Positions 51,393 to 59,233 of a stretch of DNA of 60,035 nucleotides are shown here, in pieces. The first letter of the stretch is position 1; each line of letters opens with the position of its first letter. The notes beneath the pieces were generated by a model, which did no database searches, was not told the origin of the DNA, and saw only the letters and a list, made by a program, of their open reading frames with translations. The stretch covers positions 1 to 60,035 of the forward strand of contig CANQDR010000010.1 in NCBI GenBank assembly GCA_947593615.1, in the 5' to 3' direction. The position numbers and the translations under genes are program-made. The stretch comes from an uncultured Clostridia bacterium (GTDB taxonomy: Bacteria; Bacillota; Clostridia; Oscillospirales; Acutalibacteraceae).

Positions 51393-51453
51393 ATGCACCC
51401 CCAATATTTAATTTAATGTATTTATTTTTTAATATTTTAATTATTTATTTTAT

Positions 51454-51482
51454 ATTATAAATATGACTTCATGATTTGACTA
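51454..51482 (-). promoter_or_regulatory. Promoter of the mobile-element operon
   Basis: On the minus strand TAGTCA (51477-51482), 17-bp spacer, TATAAT (51454-51459). The -35 touches the outer arm of the dyad, so a protein bound there could control it. Confidence 0.5.
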
Positions 51483-51483
51483 C

Positions 51484-51627
51484 GCAAACCGCTAACTGAT
51501 CATTAATATTTATTTATAACTTGATACACTTCCATGATGTAATACAGGGGTCTCGAACATAAGTCCGAGACCCCTGTATTACATCATGTGCACAAAAATA
51601 AATAAATTTAGTAAATAAGCGGTTTGC
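51484..51627. repeat. 144-bp nested dyad, candidate origin or recombination site
   Basis: Inner part: 23-bp perfect inverted repeat (51533-51555 and 51566-51588) with a 10-base loop; the arm carries ACAGGGGTCTCG. Outer part: GCAAACCGCT (51484-51493) and AGCGGTTTGC (51618-51627), perfect 10-bp arms with almost the same centre. AT-rich ATTTATT/AAATAAAT tracts lie between them. No gene lies inside. Confidence 0.85.
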
Positions 51628-51795
51628 AGGGTATGTCAGAGCTTTTCCTGTCCTAATACCATATTTATGCAAGGCTTGCTAAATTAGTACACTTTATAGA
51701 CATTTTTTGATTTAATAAAAGTCATATTTTTATCTTTTAAAAAATATATTATAATTAAACATATCAGTTATAAACTGCAACAAATAAAAAATCGG
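51628..51795. other. AT-rich intergenic stretch without a recognisable gene
   Basis: Between the dyad and the first inverted recombination site I see no open reading frame, RNA or strong promoter. It may be an old element boundary. Confidence 0.5.
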
Positions 51796-51820
51796 TTCCT
51801 GAAGTTTGCTACTTCCAGAA
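51796..51820. repeat. Inverted palindromic site, left copy
   Basis: The core AAGTTTGCTACTTC is a dyad with 10-bp arms (two mismatches) around TTGCT. It recurs in inverted orientation at 53185-53209 with 22 of 25 bases the same. Confidence 0.75.
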
Positions 51821-51966
51821 CCGAATTTAAACCGATTTCTTTGTTTATAATACAATAATCGTTATATTTTGTCAATTATTTTAAGCAATTTAATAAGAAT
51901 AAATTGTTAATTTTTATTTTATTATTCTTACAAAGAAATAACAATGTTAAAAAACAATCTATTCAG

Positions 51967-51987
51967 GGTCAAAAGCGTGGTCAGAAA
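51967..51987 (+). repeat. Integrase-flanking direct repeat, left copy
   Basis: GGTCAAAA-N3-TGGTCA-RAAA; the same pattern is at 53124-53144 directly after the integrase stop. The two 21-bp copies differ at four positions. Confidence 0.65.
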
Positions 51988-51996
51988 GGAGTACCT

Positions 51997-53122
51997 ATGG
52001 CAAGACGAGGAGAAAACATACACATAAAGAAAAGATGGACGTTGGGAAGCAAGAATTATAACAAAACAGATAAATAATAAGACAAAATATAAGTCAGTCT
52101 ATGCTCATTCGTATTCAGAAATAAAAAATAAATTGAAAGAACTCGAGAATACAAATATAAATTTATTAGATAATTCAAAAATGCATTTTCAGGAAATTGC
52201 TCATAAATGGTTAGATAATATACAACAATCAGTAAAAGAATCAACCTATTCAAAATATTACAGTACCGTTTATAATCACATTATTCCTTATTTCGGCAAA
52301 TTAAAAATAACTGACATAGATAATATGCTGATTGAAAAATTCATACATGATAAATATAAAAACGGCAGATTAAATAAAAACGGTGGATTGTCAGCAAAGT
52401 CAGTACATGGTATTTATTCCGTACTTGAACAAATTATTAAATACGCAGAAAAGAATAATTATATTCAAAAGATAAATTATGATATTGCATTACCTAAAAT
52501 TGAGAACTGCTCATGTAATGTGTTTAGTAATACTGATAGAAAAAAGCTTGAACACTACGTAAGATTGAATACTGATTTTAAAAAGATGGGTATATTATTA
52601 GTTATGTACACAGGCATTAGAATTGGTGAATTATGTGCTTTAAAATGGAGTGATATAGACCTTGAAAACGGTATATTAATTATTACCAAAACTTTGCAGA
52701 GAATTAAAAATACTGATGAGAACAGCAGTCAAAAAACAAAAATTATTATCAGTAAACCGAAAAGTCAAAAGTCTGTCCGTACCATTCCTTTACAGTCTTT
52801 CTTAATAGAAATATTAATAAAATTAAAAAATAACTGTTCTGAAAACTCCTTTCTGCTGACTGGAAGCAAAAATAATTTTATCGAGCCAAGAGCATATGAA
52901 AAGATATATAAAAAATATTTAAAAGAATGTCATATACCTAATATAAAGTTTCACGCACTAAGACATACCTTTGCGACAAATGCAGTTGAAAATAATTTTG
53001 ACACCAAATCATTAAGCGAAATATTAGGACATTCAACTGTTAGATTTACCCTTGACCGCTATGTACACCCCTCTGACAAAATTAAAAGAGAGAATATGGA
53101 AAAACTTGTTTTCAATTATTAG
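51997..53122 (+). pseudogene. Tn916-type tyrosine integrase with a frameshift at codon 10
   Basis: AAAGGAG precedes ATG 51997, which starts MARRGENIH as in Tn916-like integrases. The expected continuation (KDGRWEARII) is in another frame, because one extra T near 52022-52025 (CACATAAAG) shifts the reading. The rest is open to 53122: arm-binding part (SVYAHSYSEIKNKLKEL), core-binding domain and a full catalytic domain with R (GIRIGELCAL), K, H-R (HALRHTF), H (LGHST) and Y (DRYVHP). A start at ATG 52133 would lack the arm-binding domain. Unless frameshifting is programmed, the full-length enzyme is not made. Confidence 0.85.
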
Positions 53123-53123
53123 T

Positions 53124-53144
53124 GGTCAAAATTATGGTCAAAAA
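53124..53144 (+). repeat. Integrase-flanking direct repeat, right copy
   Basis: Pair of 51967-51987; begins 2 bp after the integrase stop. Confidence 0.65.
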
Positions 53145-53148
53145 AGTC

Positions 53149-53186
53149 AAGCAATCCCATAAATACTGGGTTTGCTTGCCTTTTTT
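53149..53186 (+). terminator. Integrase terminator
   Basis: AAGCAA-t-CCCA pairs with TGGG-t-TTGCTT, followed by CCTTTTTT. Confidence 0.8.
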
Positions 53187-53209
53187 CCAGAAGTAGCAAA
53201 CTTTAGGAA
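53185..53209. repeat. Inverted palindromic site, right copy
   Basis: Inverted copy of 51796-51820; the central AAGTTTGCTACTTC is identical on the minus strand. Confidence 0.75.
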
Positions 53210-53326
53210 AAATTTTAGCGATTTTTCAGTTTTTTATTTTATACATATAATCTTATTATGTGATATATTGTAACATAGCGTATAGTAAAAGTCAAATAAT
53301 TTTTCAGCTTAATACCGTGGTCGGTA

Positions 53327-53950
53327 TCATGTCGCAGAACCATTATATTTTCTTACACGAAATGTAATACCGAGATTATCGGCAATTTTACGGCATTTCT
53401 CCACTTCATCTTCGCCTATTACATCAACAACGGAGAGGACTACATTATCTGTATATTTTTTGCACTTTTTTGCAAAGTCAAGCATTTCGTCATACGACTT
53501 TATTCCGAATTTTGGACGGACAGTTTTTAAATAATCCTCCTTATTTGAACAGTTAAGGCTGATTGAAATAAAGTCAACATTTTTGCAGAGTTCTTCGGAA
53601 ATATCCCTTTCATTTATAAGGCTTCCGAGTCCGTTTGTGTTGACTCTGATTTTAATATTAAGCTTTTGGCGCAGATATTGCGCAGTTTTAATAAGTACCT
53701 CAAATGAGTTTGTAGGCTCTCCGTATCCGCAGAAAATGATTTCGTCATAACCGTCAAAATTAAAGCTGTCGACAGCCTCCTTAACTTCCTCAAAGCTCGG
53801 GTTATGATCGAGCCAAAGATTTGACGCGTTGCCTATAGCGTCTTTTTTGCTGCGTATGCAGAAAGTACAGGCACATGGACACTTGTTTGTTATATTAAGA
53901 TAGACCTTGTTTTTATATACATAGAGAATTTCTTGATTTTGATTTGACAT
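53327..53950 (-). CDS. TatD-associated type radical SAM protein
   Basis: The protein has 207 residues. The iron-sulfur motif CX3CX2C is in NKCPCACTFCIR, and CGYGEPTNSFEVL is the SAM-binding GEP-like motif. The short length fits the TatD-linked radical SAM group, here without a tatD gene. It starts 4 bp after the ECF gene ends, as the last gene of a three-gene operon. Substrate unknown. Confidence 0.85.
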   Translation of the reverse strand: MSNQNQEILYVYKNKVYLNITNKCPCACTFCIRSKKDAIGNASNLWLDHNPSFEEVKEAVDSFNFDGYDEIIFCGYGEPTNSFEVLIKTAQYLRQKLNIKIRVNTNGLGSLINERDISEELCKNVDFISISLNCSNKEDYLKTVRPKFGIKSYDEMLDFAKKCKKYTDNVVLSVVDVIGEDEVEKCRKIADNLGITFRVRKYNGSAT

Positions 53951-53954
53951 AAAA

Positions 53955-54527
53955 TCACCTCATAATATTTGGCATAATTTTCTGTTTAAACTTAACTGCA
54001 TCAAGTCCAGCACCTAGTGCAATAAATAAAAGTGCTCCGACGCCCGGCTGAAGCCACCAGATTGTAAGCTCTGCCATTGCTTCCGGCCAAGTGTACATTA
54101 AACCGTTTGCAATAAAATAACCGCCGACGGTTACGATAGTAGTTGGAATGAGCATAAGCAGATTTGGTAAGCTTATAATTTTTTCGCCTTTTTTATATTT
54201 TTTAAGGATTATTCCGCAAATTACAAATGGTACAGCATTTAACGCTTTGATAATTGCAGTAGGCAAAGCCCAGTGAGCGTAACCCGAAATAATATCGGCG
54301 AGAGCACCGCCAATTGATGCGGCAATAATTCCGTAAGGACCCGGCAGAATGCTTGCGGCAAGGTAAATTACAGAGTCGCCTGCATGTGAATATCCGAGAG
54401 GCGAGGGGATTTTTATAAATGCTGTTGTAACTGTTATCAAAGCCGCAAACATTGCAGTAATTGTAATCAGTTTTACATTGATTTTTGATTTATTTAAAGC
54501 GTTAGTCTTTATATTGGGGCTGTTCAT
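53955..54527 (-). CDS. ECF transporter S component
   Basis: The protein has 190 residues and five or six membrane helices. ITITAMFAALITVTTAFIKI, then GYSHAGDSVIYLAASILPGP and ASIGGALADIISGYAHW, is the S-component pattern. Association with a pyridoxal kinase suggests a vitamin B6-type substrate. Energy-coupling subunits are not in the window and would be shared. Its start region is part of a 73-bp tandem duplication. Confidence 0.85.
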   Translation of the reverse strand: MNSPNIKTNALNKSKINVKLITITAMFAALITVTTAFIKIPSPLGYSHAGDSVIYLAASILPGPYGIIAASIGGALADIISGYAHWALPTAIIKALNAVPFVICGIILKKYKKGEKIISLPNLLMLIPTTIVTVGGYFIANGLMYTWPEAMAELTIWWLQPGVGALLFIALGAGLDAVKFKQKIMPNIMR

Positions 54528-54616
54528 TGATTTCTCATCTCCGTTTTACATTAATTTTTGATTTATTTAAAGCGTTAGTCTTTATATTGGGGCTCTTCAT
54601 TGATTTCTCATCTCCG
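54471..54616 (-). repeat. 73-bp tandem duplication over the ECF gene start
   Basis: 54471-54543 and 54544-54616 are identical except for two bases. The unit covers the ribosome binding site, the start codon and the first 19 codons of the ECF gene. Confidence 0.9.
54535..54600 (-). CDS. 21-codon leader peptide created by the duplication
   Basis: The upstream copy has the same ribosome binding site and start and encodes the first 19 residues of the ECF protein with one change (K for N at position 2). It then reads RR and stops 7 bp before the true start. Translation could re-initiate there. Confidence 0.5.
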   Translation of the reverse strand: MKSPNIKTNALNKSKINVKRR

Positions 54617-54617
54617 T

Positions 54618-55451
54618 TCAGTGTAATTGATATAAAAACTTTTCAAAGTTTATGCCGTCGTTTCGGTTGTAAGGCTCCTTTACCGTATCAGCTATAGCTG
54701 TTTCAAGAAATCTTGATGCGGTTTGCACTGAATCGGTAAGCTTAATTCCGTTTATTGCGGACGCGCATATTATTGAGGAAAATATATCGCCCGTTCCTGA
54801 AAAGCTGTTTCCGTATTGTTTAGACTTAGTAAAATAGCTTTCGTCCTTTGAGAAAACGCCGTTATATACAAAACCGTCTTTATTTATTCCCGTTACAGCG
54901 ATTTGCTGATCTCTGTGAGAAATTGCGTTTTGCGCAATATCGGAAATAATGTCAAGATAGTTTTTATCATCGGCTTTGCTTATAAGCTCGTTGTAGTCGG
55001 TTTCGGAAATTATGCAAAGTTCCGTAAGATTTGGCGTAATAATGTCGGCTGATTTTGTAAGCTCGCACATCTTTTTGCAGATATCGGCGTTATATGCCGA
55101 GTAAAGTCTGCCGTTGTCAGCCATTACGGGGTCAACAAGCACAATAGTGTGCGAACGTCTGAATTTAAGGATAAAATCAGTTATTATATCAATCTGTTTT
55201 TCGCCTGCAACATATCCCGAATATATGCCGTCAAAGCTCTCATTATTTTTTGTCCACATTTCTCCGTAATGGTGAAGCTCATTGGTTAGGTCAATGCAAT
55301 AATGATTTTTGTAACCGGTCTGATTTGTCAGAACCGCAGTAGGCATTGGGCATGGCTGAACTCCCATAACCGACAATATTGCTATTGCCGCAGTAAGAGA
55401 GCATTTGCCGAAGCCCGAAAGATCGTTGATTACAGCTGCTTTTTTAATCAT
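54618..55451 (-). CDS. pdxY: Pyridoxal/pyridoxamine kinase
   Basis: The protein has 277 residues. AAVINDLSGFGKCSLTAAIA, then PMPTAVLTNQTGY, the central VLVDPVMADNGRLYS and the anion hole/base GNSFSGTGDIFSS identify the PdxK/PdxY group of the PfkB/ribokinase family. It phosphorylates vitamin B6 vitamers and so traps what the ECF transporter imports. First gene of the operon. GGAGTGCAC lies before the ATG. Confidence 0.9.
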   Translation of the reverse strand: MIKKAAVINDLSGFGKCSLTAAIAILSVMGVQPCPMPTAVLTNQTGYKNHYCIDLTNELHHYGEMWTKNNESFDGIYSGYVAGEKQIDIITDFILKFRRSHTIVLVDPVMADNGRLYSAYNADICKKMCELTKSADIITPNLTELCIISETDYNELISKADDKNYLDIISDIAQNAISHRDQQIAVTGINKDGFVYNGVFSKDESYFTKSKQYGNSFSGTGDIFSSIICASAINGIKLTDSVQTASRFLETAIADTVKEPYNRNDGINFEKFLYQLH

Positions 55452-55614
55452 ATGTGCACTCCGATATACTATGCGTTATTTGTACAAAAGTGTTATCAAA
55501 TAAATGCCGAGATACAATAATTTTTTTAATGACAGTTGTATTTTATCATAAAGCTGTATATTAAAAAATAGACAGTTTTGCAAAATTTTATAAGTACAGT
55601 TAAATAGTGAAAAT

Positions 55615-55643
55615 AAATTGACCCGGCAATTACCGGGTCAATT
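55615..55643 (-). terminator. Terminator of the cohesin gene
   Basis: AAATTGACCCGG pairs with CCGGGTCAATTT around a 5-6 base loop, then U-rich sequence. It lies 22 bp past the stop. Confidence 0.88.
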
Positions 55644-55664
55644 TAAAATTTAAAAGAAGAGAAA

Positions 55665-56579
55665 TTATGAATATTTCTTAGTAAGCTTCATACCATTTGT
55701 GGCTTTTCCGTCTTTAACGTAAGATACACCGTGTTTACTTGTCGTTGACAATTCTGTGGCTACAACCCACTCAACATTAGTTTTTGTGCTTCCTGCTGAA
55801 ACTATCTCATAAGTTACTGTTAAAAATTCGCCGCCTTTGGTATAATCAAAACCAGACGAAATGTTAGTACCGTTAAATTCTATTCTGTTTGATAATTTGA
55901 AATTCAAAATTCCGCCATATGATGCCGGAGCATTAAGTTTTGCGCTTTGTACCTTCAAATATTTTGAATCATATCTGATGGTTGCCTGATAATTCTCCAG
56001 AACTTTCGGAGTAGTAAGGTAGAATACACAAGTAACTGTGTCGCCGACATTATATTTTTTACCGTCTAATGTACATACCTTTGACGAGCTTCCGTTGCCT
56101 GCGTGGTTTGAGCCGGAATTAGATGAGTTTCCGTTTGCGGAATTGCTGTTGCCTGAATTTCCATTGGAAGAATTCGAACTGCCTGAATTTCCATTGGAAG
56201 AATTCGAGCCGCCTGAATTTCCGTTGGAGGAATTTCCGCCGCCTGAATTTCCGTTTGCGGAATTGCCGTTGCCTGAATTGCTTGAGTTTGAACCTGAAGA
56301 ACCTCCATTTGCAGAAGAACCGTTGTTTGTTTTGTTCTTAGAATTATTTGATGAAATATTGTCAACTGAGATTTCATTTCCGTTTTCATCTGTCGGATTA
56401 GGTTCTTCATTTACTCTGGTTACCACGCTGGTTTCAACAATGGTTTTTGTAGCGCTTGTTTCCTCTGAATTTTCTCCGCAACCGGTCATTACACTTGCGG
56501 CAGCCGTAGAAACAGCGATAAGCGAAGCAAGAGCTATTATAAGTAAGTGTTTTGATTTTTTGTTTTTCATGTGTTGCAT
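55665..56579 (-). CDS. Cohesin-domain lipoprotein
   Basis: The protein has 304 residues. The N-terminal signal ends in the lipobox VMTGC (C34), so the protein would be lipid-anchored outside the membrane. A linker of about 100 residues is almost all N, S and G, with 10-residue repeats. Residues about 165-304 form a type I cohesin-like jelly roll (KKYNVGDTVTCVFYLTTPKV, then YQATIRYDSKYLKVQSA and GGEFLTVTYEIVSA). A cohesin binds a dockerin, and the divergent neighbour is a secreted CotH protein that ends in a dockerin. The pairing is likely but not shown. Confidence 0.88.
   Translation of the reverse strand: MQHMKNKKSKHLLIIALASLIAVSTAAASVMTGCGENSEETSATKTIVETSVVTRVNEEPNPTDENGNEISVDNISSNNSKNKTNNGSSANGGSSGSNSSNSGNGNSANGNSGGGNSSNGNSGGSNSSNGNSGSSNSSNGNSGNSNSANGNSSNSGSNHAGNGSSSKVCTLDGKKYNVGDTVTCVFYLTTPKVLENYQATIRYDSKYLKVQSAKLNAPASYGGILNFKLSNRIEFNGTNISSGFDYTKGGEFLTVTYEIVSAGSTKTNVEWVVATELSTTSKHGVSYVKDGKATNGMKLTKKYS
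56151..56300. repeat. 30-bp tandem repeat in the cohesin linker
   Basis: Five units beginning GCCTGAATT lie at exactly 30-bp intervals (56151, 56181, 56211, 56241, 56271), encoding N/S/G decapeptides on the minus strand. Prone to length change. Confidence 0.9.
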
Positions 56580-56701
56580 TTCGCCACTTCCTTAAATTAT
56601 TGTTAATAATATTATAACAAAGTAAAAATAAAAAATAAAGAGCAATATTGCAAATAATTAAAATATTGAAATAATTTACAACAAATAATTAAAAAATATG
56701 C

Positions 56702-56730
56702 TTGTAATAACAATATTTAGATGTTAAAAT
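56702..56730 (+). promoter_or_regulatory. Promoter of the CotH-dockerin gene
   Basis: TTGTAA, 17-bp spacer, TAAAAT. The divergent cohesin promoter must lie in the same 200-bp AT-rich region but is not obvious. Confidence 0.45.
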
Positions 56731-56784
56731 ATAAGTGATTAAAGATATAATCAATAATTTTATAATAATTTAGGAGTGATGAAA

Positions 56785-58908
56785 ATGAAAAAATTATTGG
56801 CTGTTTTTCTTGCTGTAATTATGGCTGTCAGTATGTTTTCGGTATATTCTGTAAATGCGGCTAAACAGAACACGCAGTCAGTCGGAGCAGGTATTTCGTT
56901 TAAAACAAATGAAGCGCTCTATGCTCATGCAGTGGTAAATTCAGATGACACAGAAGCTTGGCAGGCATGGCAAAGCAGTCATAATGAGCGTTTTATGGAA
57001 TCAAATCCAACCGAAAAATACTTTTTCCTGCCTTCTTCGGCAGACAGTTCAAAGGTTGACATTTACAATGCTTTTTCACAGACTGTAACAGTTAACGGAG
57101 TTTCAATTGCCTCGGGTGAAACAAAAACTGTTGATTACAGTGTTGACGCTTCATATCAGGTAACAGCAAACGGAACCGACTATACGCTGAAATTTATGAA
57201 ATCAAATGCTGAGGCTGCGGTTTATATTAACAACAGCGACGCTGACGGACAAGGCACAGAGCTTATGCAATATCTCAATTATGATAAAAGCAACAGTGCA
57301 AAAGCAACAGGCGCAATAGTTAATCCTGACGGCTCTGTTGACAATACAACAATAAAGAAAATTAAAGGCAGAGGCAACACAACATGGGATAAACCCAAAA
57401 AAGCGTACAACATAACTTATGATGCAGCTGTTTCTGTAGGAACGATGAGTGCAACCAAAAAGTTCTCGATACTTGCAAACTATCAGGACGATTCACTTTC
57501 AAGAAACCGCTTTTTATATGACCTTTCAGACGCTGTTGGAATGCCGTATGCATCTGACTCAAGATATGTTGATTTCTATGCAAACGGTTTTTACTGGGGC
57601 TCATATCAAATGACTCAGAAGGTTGATACAGGTAAAACAAACCTGCTTTCTGATATTGATGACACAAGCTACATAAATGCAGACGGAACAATAAACAAAG
57701 ATTTTGATTTTGTGATTGAGGTTGATTCTTCGGCAGGTTATGATGATTACTATTTCGAGTCTGCAAGCGGAAACAAAATCACCATAAAGAGCCCTGAGCT
57801 TGCACCCGGAGATCCCGGCTATGAAGAAGTTTTGCAATACGTACAGGAAAAAGTTGACGCAATGTTTAAAGTATTGTTAAGCAGAGACGCAAATGTTGAT
57901 GTATCGCAGTATTTGGATATAGATTCCGTTACAAAGCTTTATCTTATCAACGAGCTTGGCAAAAACTGGGATTCAGGTGTTTCAAGTACATTCTTTACAT
58001 ATAAGAAGGATGAAAACGGTACTTATAAATTCTATGGTTCGCCTGTATGGGATTATGACAACTCTCTCGGAAATGCCGTTGGTGTTTGGGACGAACTCAA
58101 TATGATGGGTATTGATGACTACCAGGAATACAGCGGTTGGTGGTGTCGTTACAAGGGAAAGGATCAGCGCGCAAAATCCTCAAATAATGTAATGAATAAT
58201 ATCGCACGAAAAAGAGCCTTCCTTAATGCGGCTCCAAAAATCTGGTTTGAAGAATTTGTGCCTGCAATCAACACATTTATGTCTACAGGAGTTGCAGATG
58301 GAGAATTTTATTCCTCGGATGTATATTTCGACCTTATAAATGCCAGTGCAGAGATGAACTATAAAAGCGGATGGCTTCTTAATACAGGAAGCTGGATTGC
58401 TGACCATTCAATGCTTAAAAAAGCAAATTTCGATTACTCCACAGGCACCTATACGGTTGACAAAAATAATACCTCATATCAATATAATTTTGAGGGAATG
58501 TTCAATTATGCGGCTGATTGGCTTACAAGCCGCGCGGCATGGTTAAGCAGCCAGATGTATGCAGATTATATTCCTGATGTAACGGTACCGACAACTACAG
58601 TACCTGAAACGACTCAACCCACTACACAGCCGGAAACTACAGTACCTGAAACGACTCAACCTACTACACAGCCGGATACAACAGGTCCTGTAGATGAGAA
58701 ATTGTACGGTGATGCAGACGGTGACGGAAGAGTAAGCATACTTGATGCAACTCTCATTCAAAAACATATAGTTGACATTGAATACATTGCGGAAGAGTAT
58801 TTAAAATATGCAGATGTTGACAAAGACGACAGAATAAGCGTATTAGATGCTACTGAAATCCAGAAATACTGCGCAGATCTTTCATCTGCATTAGATGACA
58901 TTGCATAA
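56785..58908 (+). CDS. Secreted CotH-family protein with C-terminal dockerin
   Basis: The protein has 707 residues from ATG 56785 (AGGAG 8 bp upstream). The signal peptide MKKLLAVFLAVIMAV ends at about VNA. Residues about 190-480 form the CotH kinase-like domain (IKGRGNTTWDKPKKAYNI, KFSILANYQDDSLSRNRF, GSYQMTQKVD, SPVWDYDNSLGN). A TTVPETTQPTTQPE linker follows, then a type I dockerin with two calcium loops (DADGDGRVSILDAT and DVDKDDRISVLDAT). CotH domains can phosphorylate proteins. In ruminococci CotH-dockerin proteins belong to the cellulosome-like surface system. Confidence 0.92.
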   Translation: MKKLLAVFLAVIMAVSMFSVYSVNAAKQNTQSVGAGISFKTNEALYAHAVVNSDDTEAWQAWQSSHNERFMESNPTEKYFFLPSSADSSKVDIYNAFSQTVTVNGVSIASGETKTVDYSVDASYQVTANGTDYTLKFMKSNAEAAVYINNSDADGQGTELMQYLNYDKSNSAKATGAIVNPDGSVDNTTIKKIKGRGNTTWDKPKKAYNITYDAAVSVGTMSATKKFSILANYQDDSLSRNRFLYDLSDAVGMPYASDSRYVDFYANGFYWGSYQMTQKVDTGKTNLLSDIDDTSYINADGTINKDFDFVIEVDSSAGYDDYYFESASGNKITIKSPELAPGDPGYEEVLQYVQEKVDAMFKVLLSRDANVDVSQYLDIDSVTKLYLINELGKNWDSGVSSTFFTYKKDENGTYKFYGSPVWDYDNSLGNAVGVWDELNMMGIDDYQEYSGWWCRYKGKDQRAKSSNNVMNNIARKRAFLNAAPKIWFEEFVPAINTFMSTGVADGEFYSSDVYFDLINASAEMNYKSGWLLNTGSWIADHSMLKKANFDYSTGTYTVDKNNTSYQYNFEGMFNYAADWLTSRAAWLSSQMYADYIPDVTVPTTTVPETTQPTTQPETTVPETTQPTTQPDTTGPVDEKLYGDADGDGRVSILDATLIQKHIVDIEYIAEEYLKYADVDKDDRISVLDATEIQKYCADLSSALDDIA
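58594..58677 (+). repeat. 42-bp tandem repeat in the CotH linker
   Basis: Two 42-bp units encode the TTVPETTQPTTQPE linker. They differ by a single base up to the junction. Confidence 0.8.
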
Positions 58909-58932
58909 ATATCAAATAAACAGATAAATCAT

Positions 58933-58960
58933 AAGGGGACTGTCTTTGGCAGTCTCCTTT
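58933..58960 (+). terminator. Terminator of the CotH-dockerin gene
   Basis: AGGGGACTG pairs with CAGTCTCCT (one wobble), followed by TTT. Confidence 0.75.
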
Positions 58961-59089
58961 TATGTTATAAAACTGAGAGGGGTTGGGTCTAATAAGCTAA
59001 TATAATTGAACAAATTGTTTGAATATCTATTATTAAAATGAAAAACGAATTAAATTTAATAAAATATCGAAAAAATATTAAAAAAGCTA

Positions 59090-59118
59090 TTGACAAATCA
59101 GCTATTATATAATATAAT
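59090..59118 (+). promoter_or_regulatory. tRNA operon promoter
   Basis: TTGACA (59090-59095), 17-bp spacer, TATAAT (59113-59118): full consensus, as expected for stable RNA genes. Confidence 0.9.
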
Positions 59119-59151
59119 CAGACTTGCTGATTTTAAGTTTCAGCGCAATAT

Positions 59152-59228
59152 GGCGGAATAGCTCAGCTGGCTAGAGCATTCGGTTCATACCCGAAGTGTC
59201 GTAGGTTCAAGTCCTATTTCCGCTACCA
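59152..59228 (+). tRNA. tRNA-Met (CAT)
   Basis: 77 bases including the encoded CCA. Anticodon arm TTCGG-TTCATAC-CCGAA, T arm GTAGG-TTCAAGT-CCTAT, acceptor GGCGGAA/TTCCGCT. The G1-U72 pair at the acceptor end is compatible with an elongator; a tRNA-Ile2 precursor (lysidine) is possible but unlikely. Confidence 0.93.
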
Positions 59229-59233
59229 TAACT

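Larger units (their letters stand above)
46393..51627. mobile_element. Compact integrative element: serine recombinase, M48 peptidase, coupling-protein ATPase, replication-relaxation protein
   Basis: Five leftward genes (46515-51392) form a closed set. It carries the integration enzyme, a transposon-type small protein, a membrane peptidase, a VirD4/TraD-like ATPase and a replication-relaxation protein. A truncated chromosomal gene lies on the left and a large dyad on the right. No relaxase or secretion-channel genes are present. The exact ends are not certain. Confidence 0.65.

Noticed and set aside
56038-56595. Long open frame opposite the cohesin gene (185 codons, P/E/F-rich)
   Set aside because: It is the complement of the N/S/G repeat region and has no ribosome binding site; the repeats keep all frames open.
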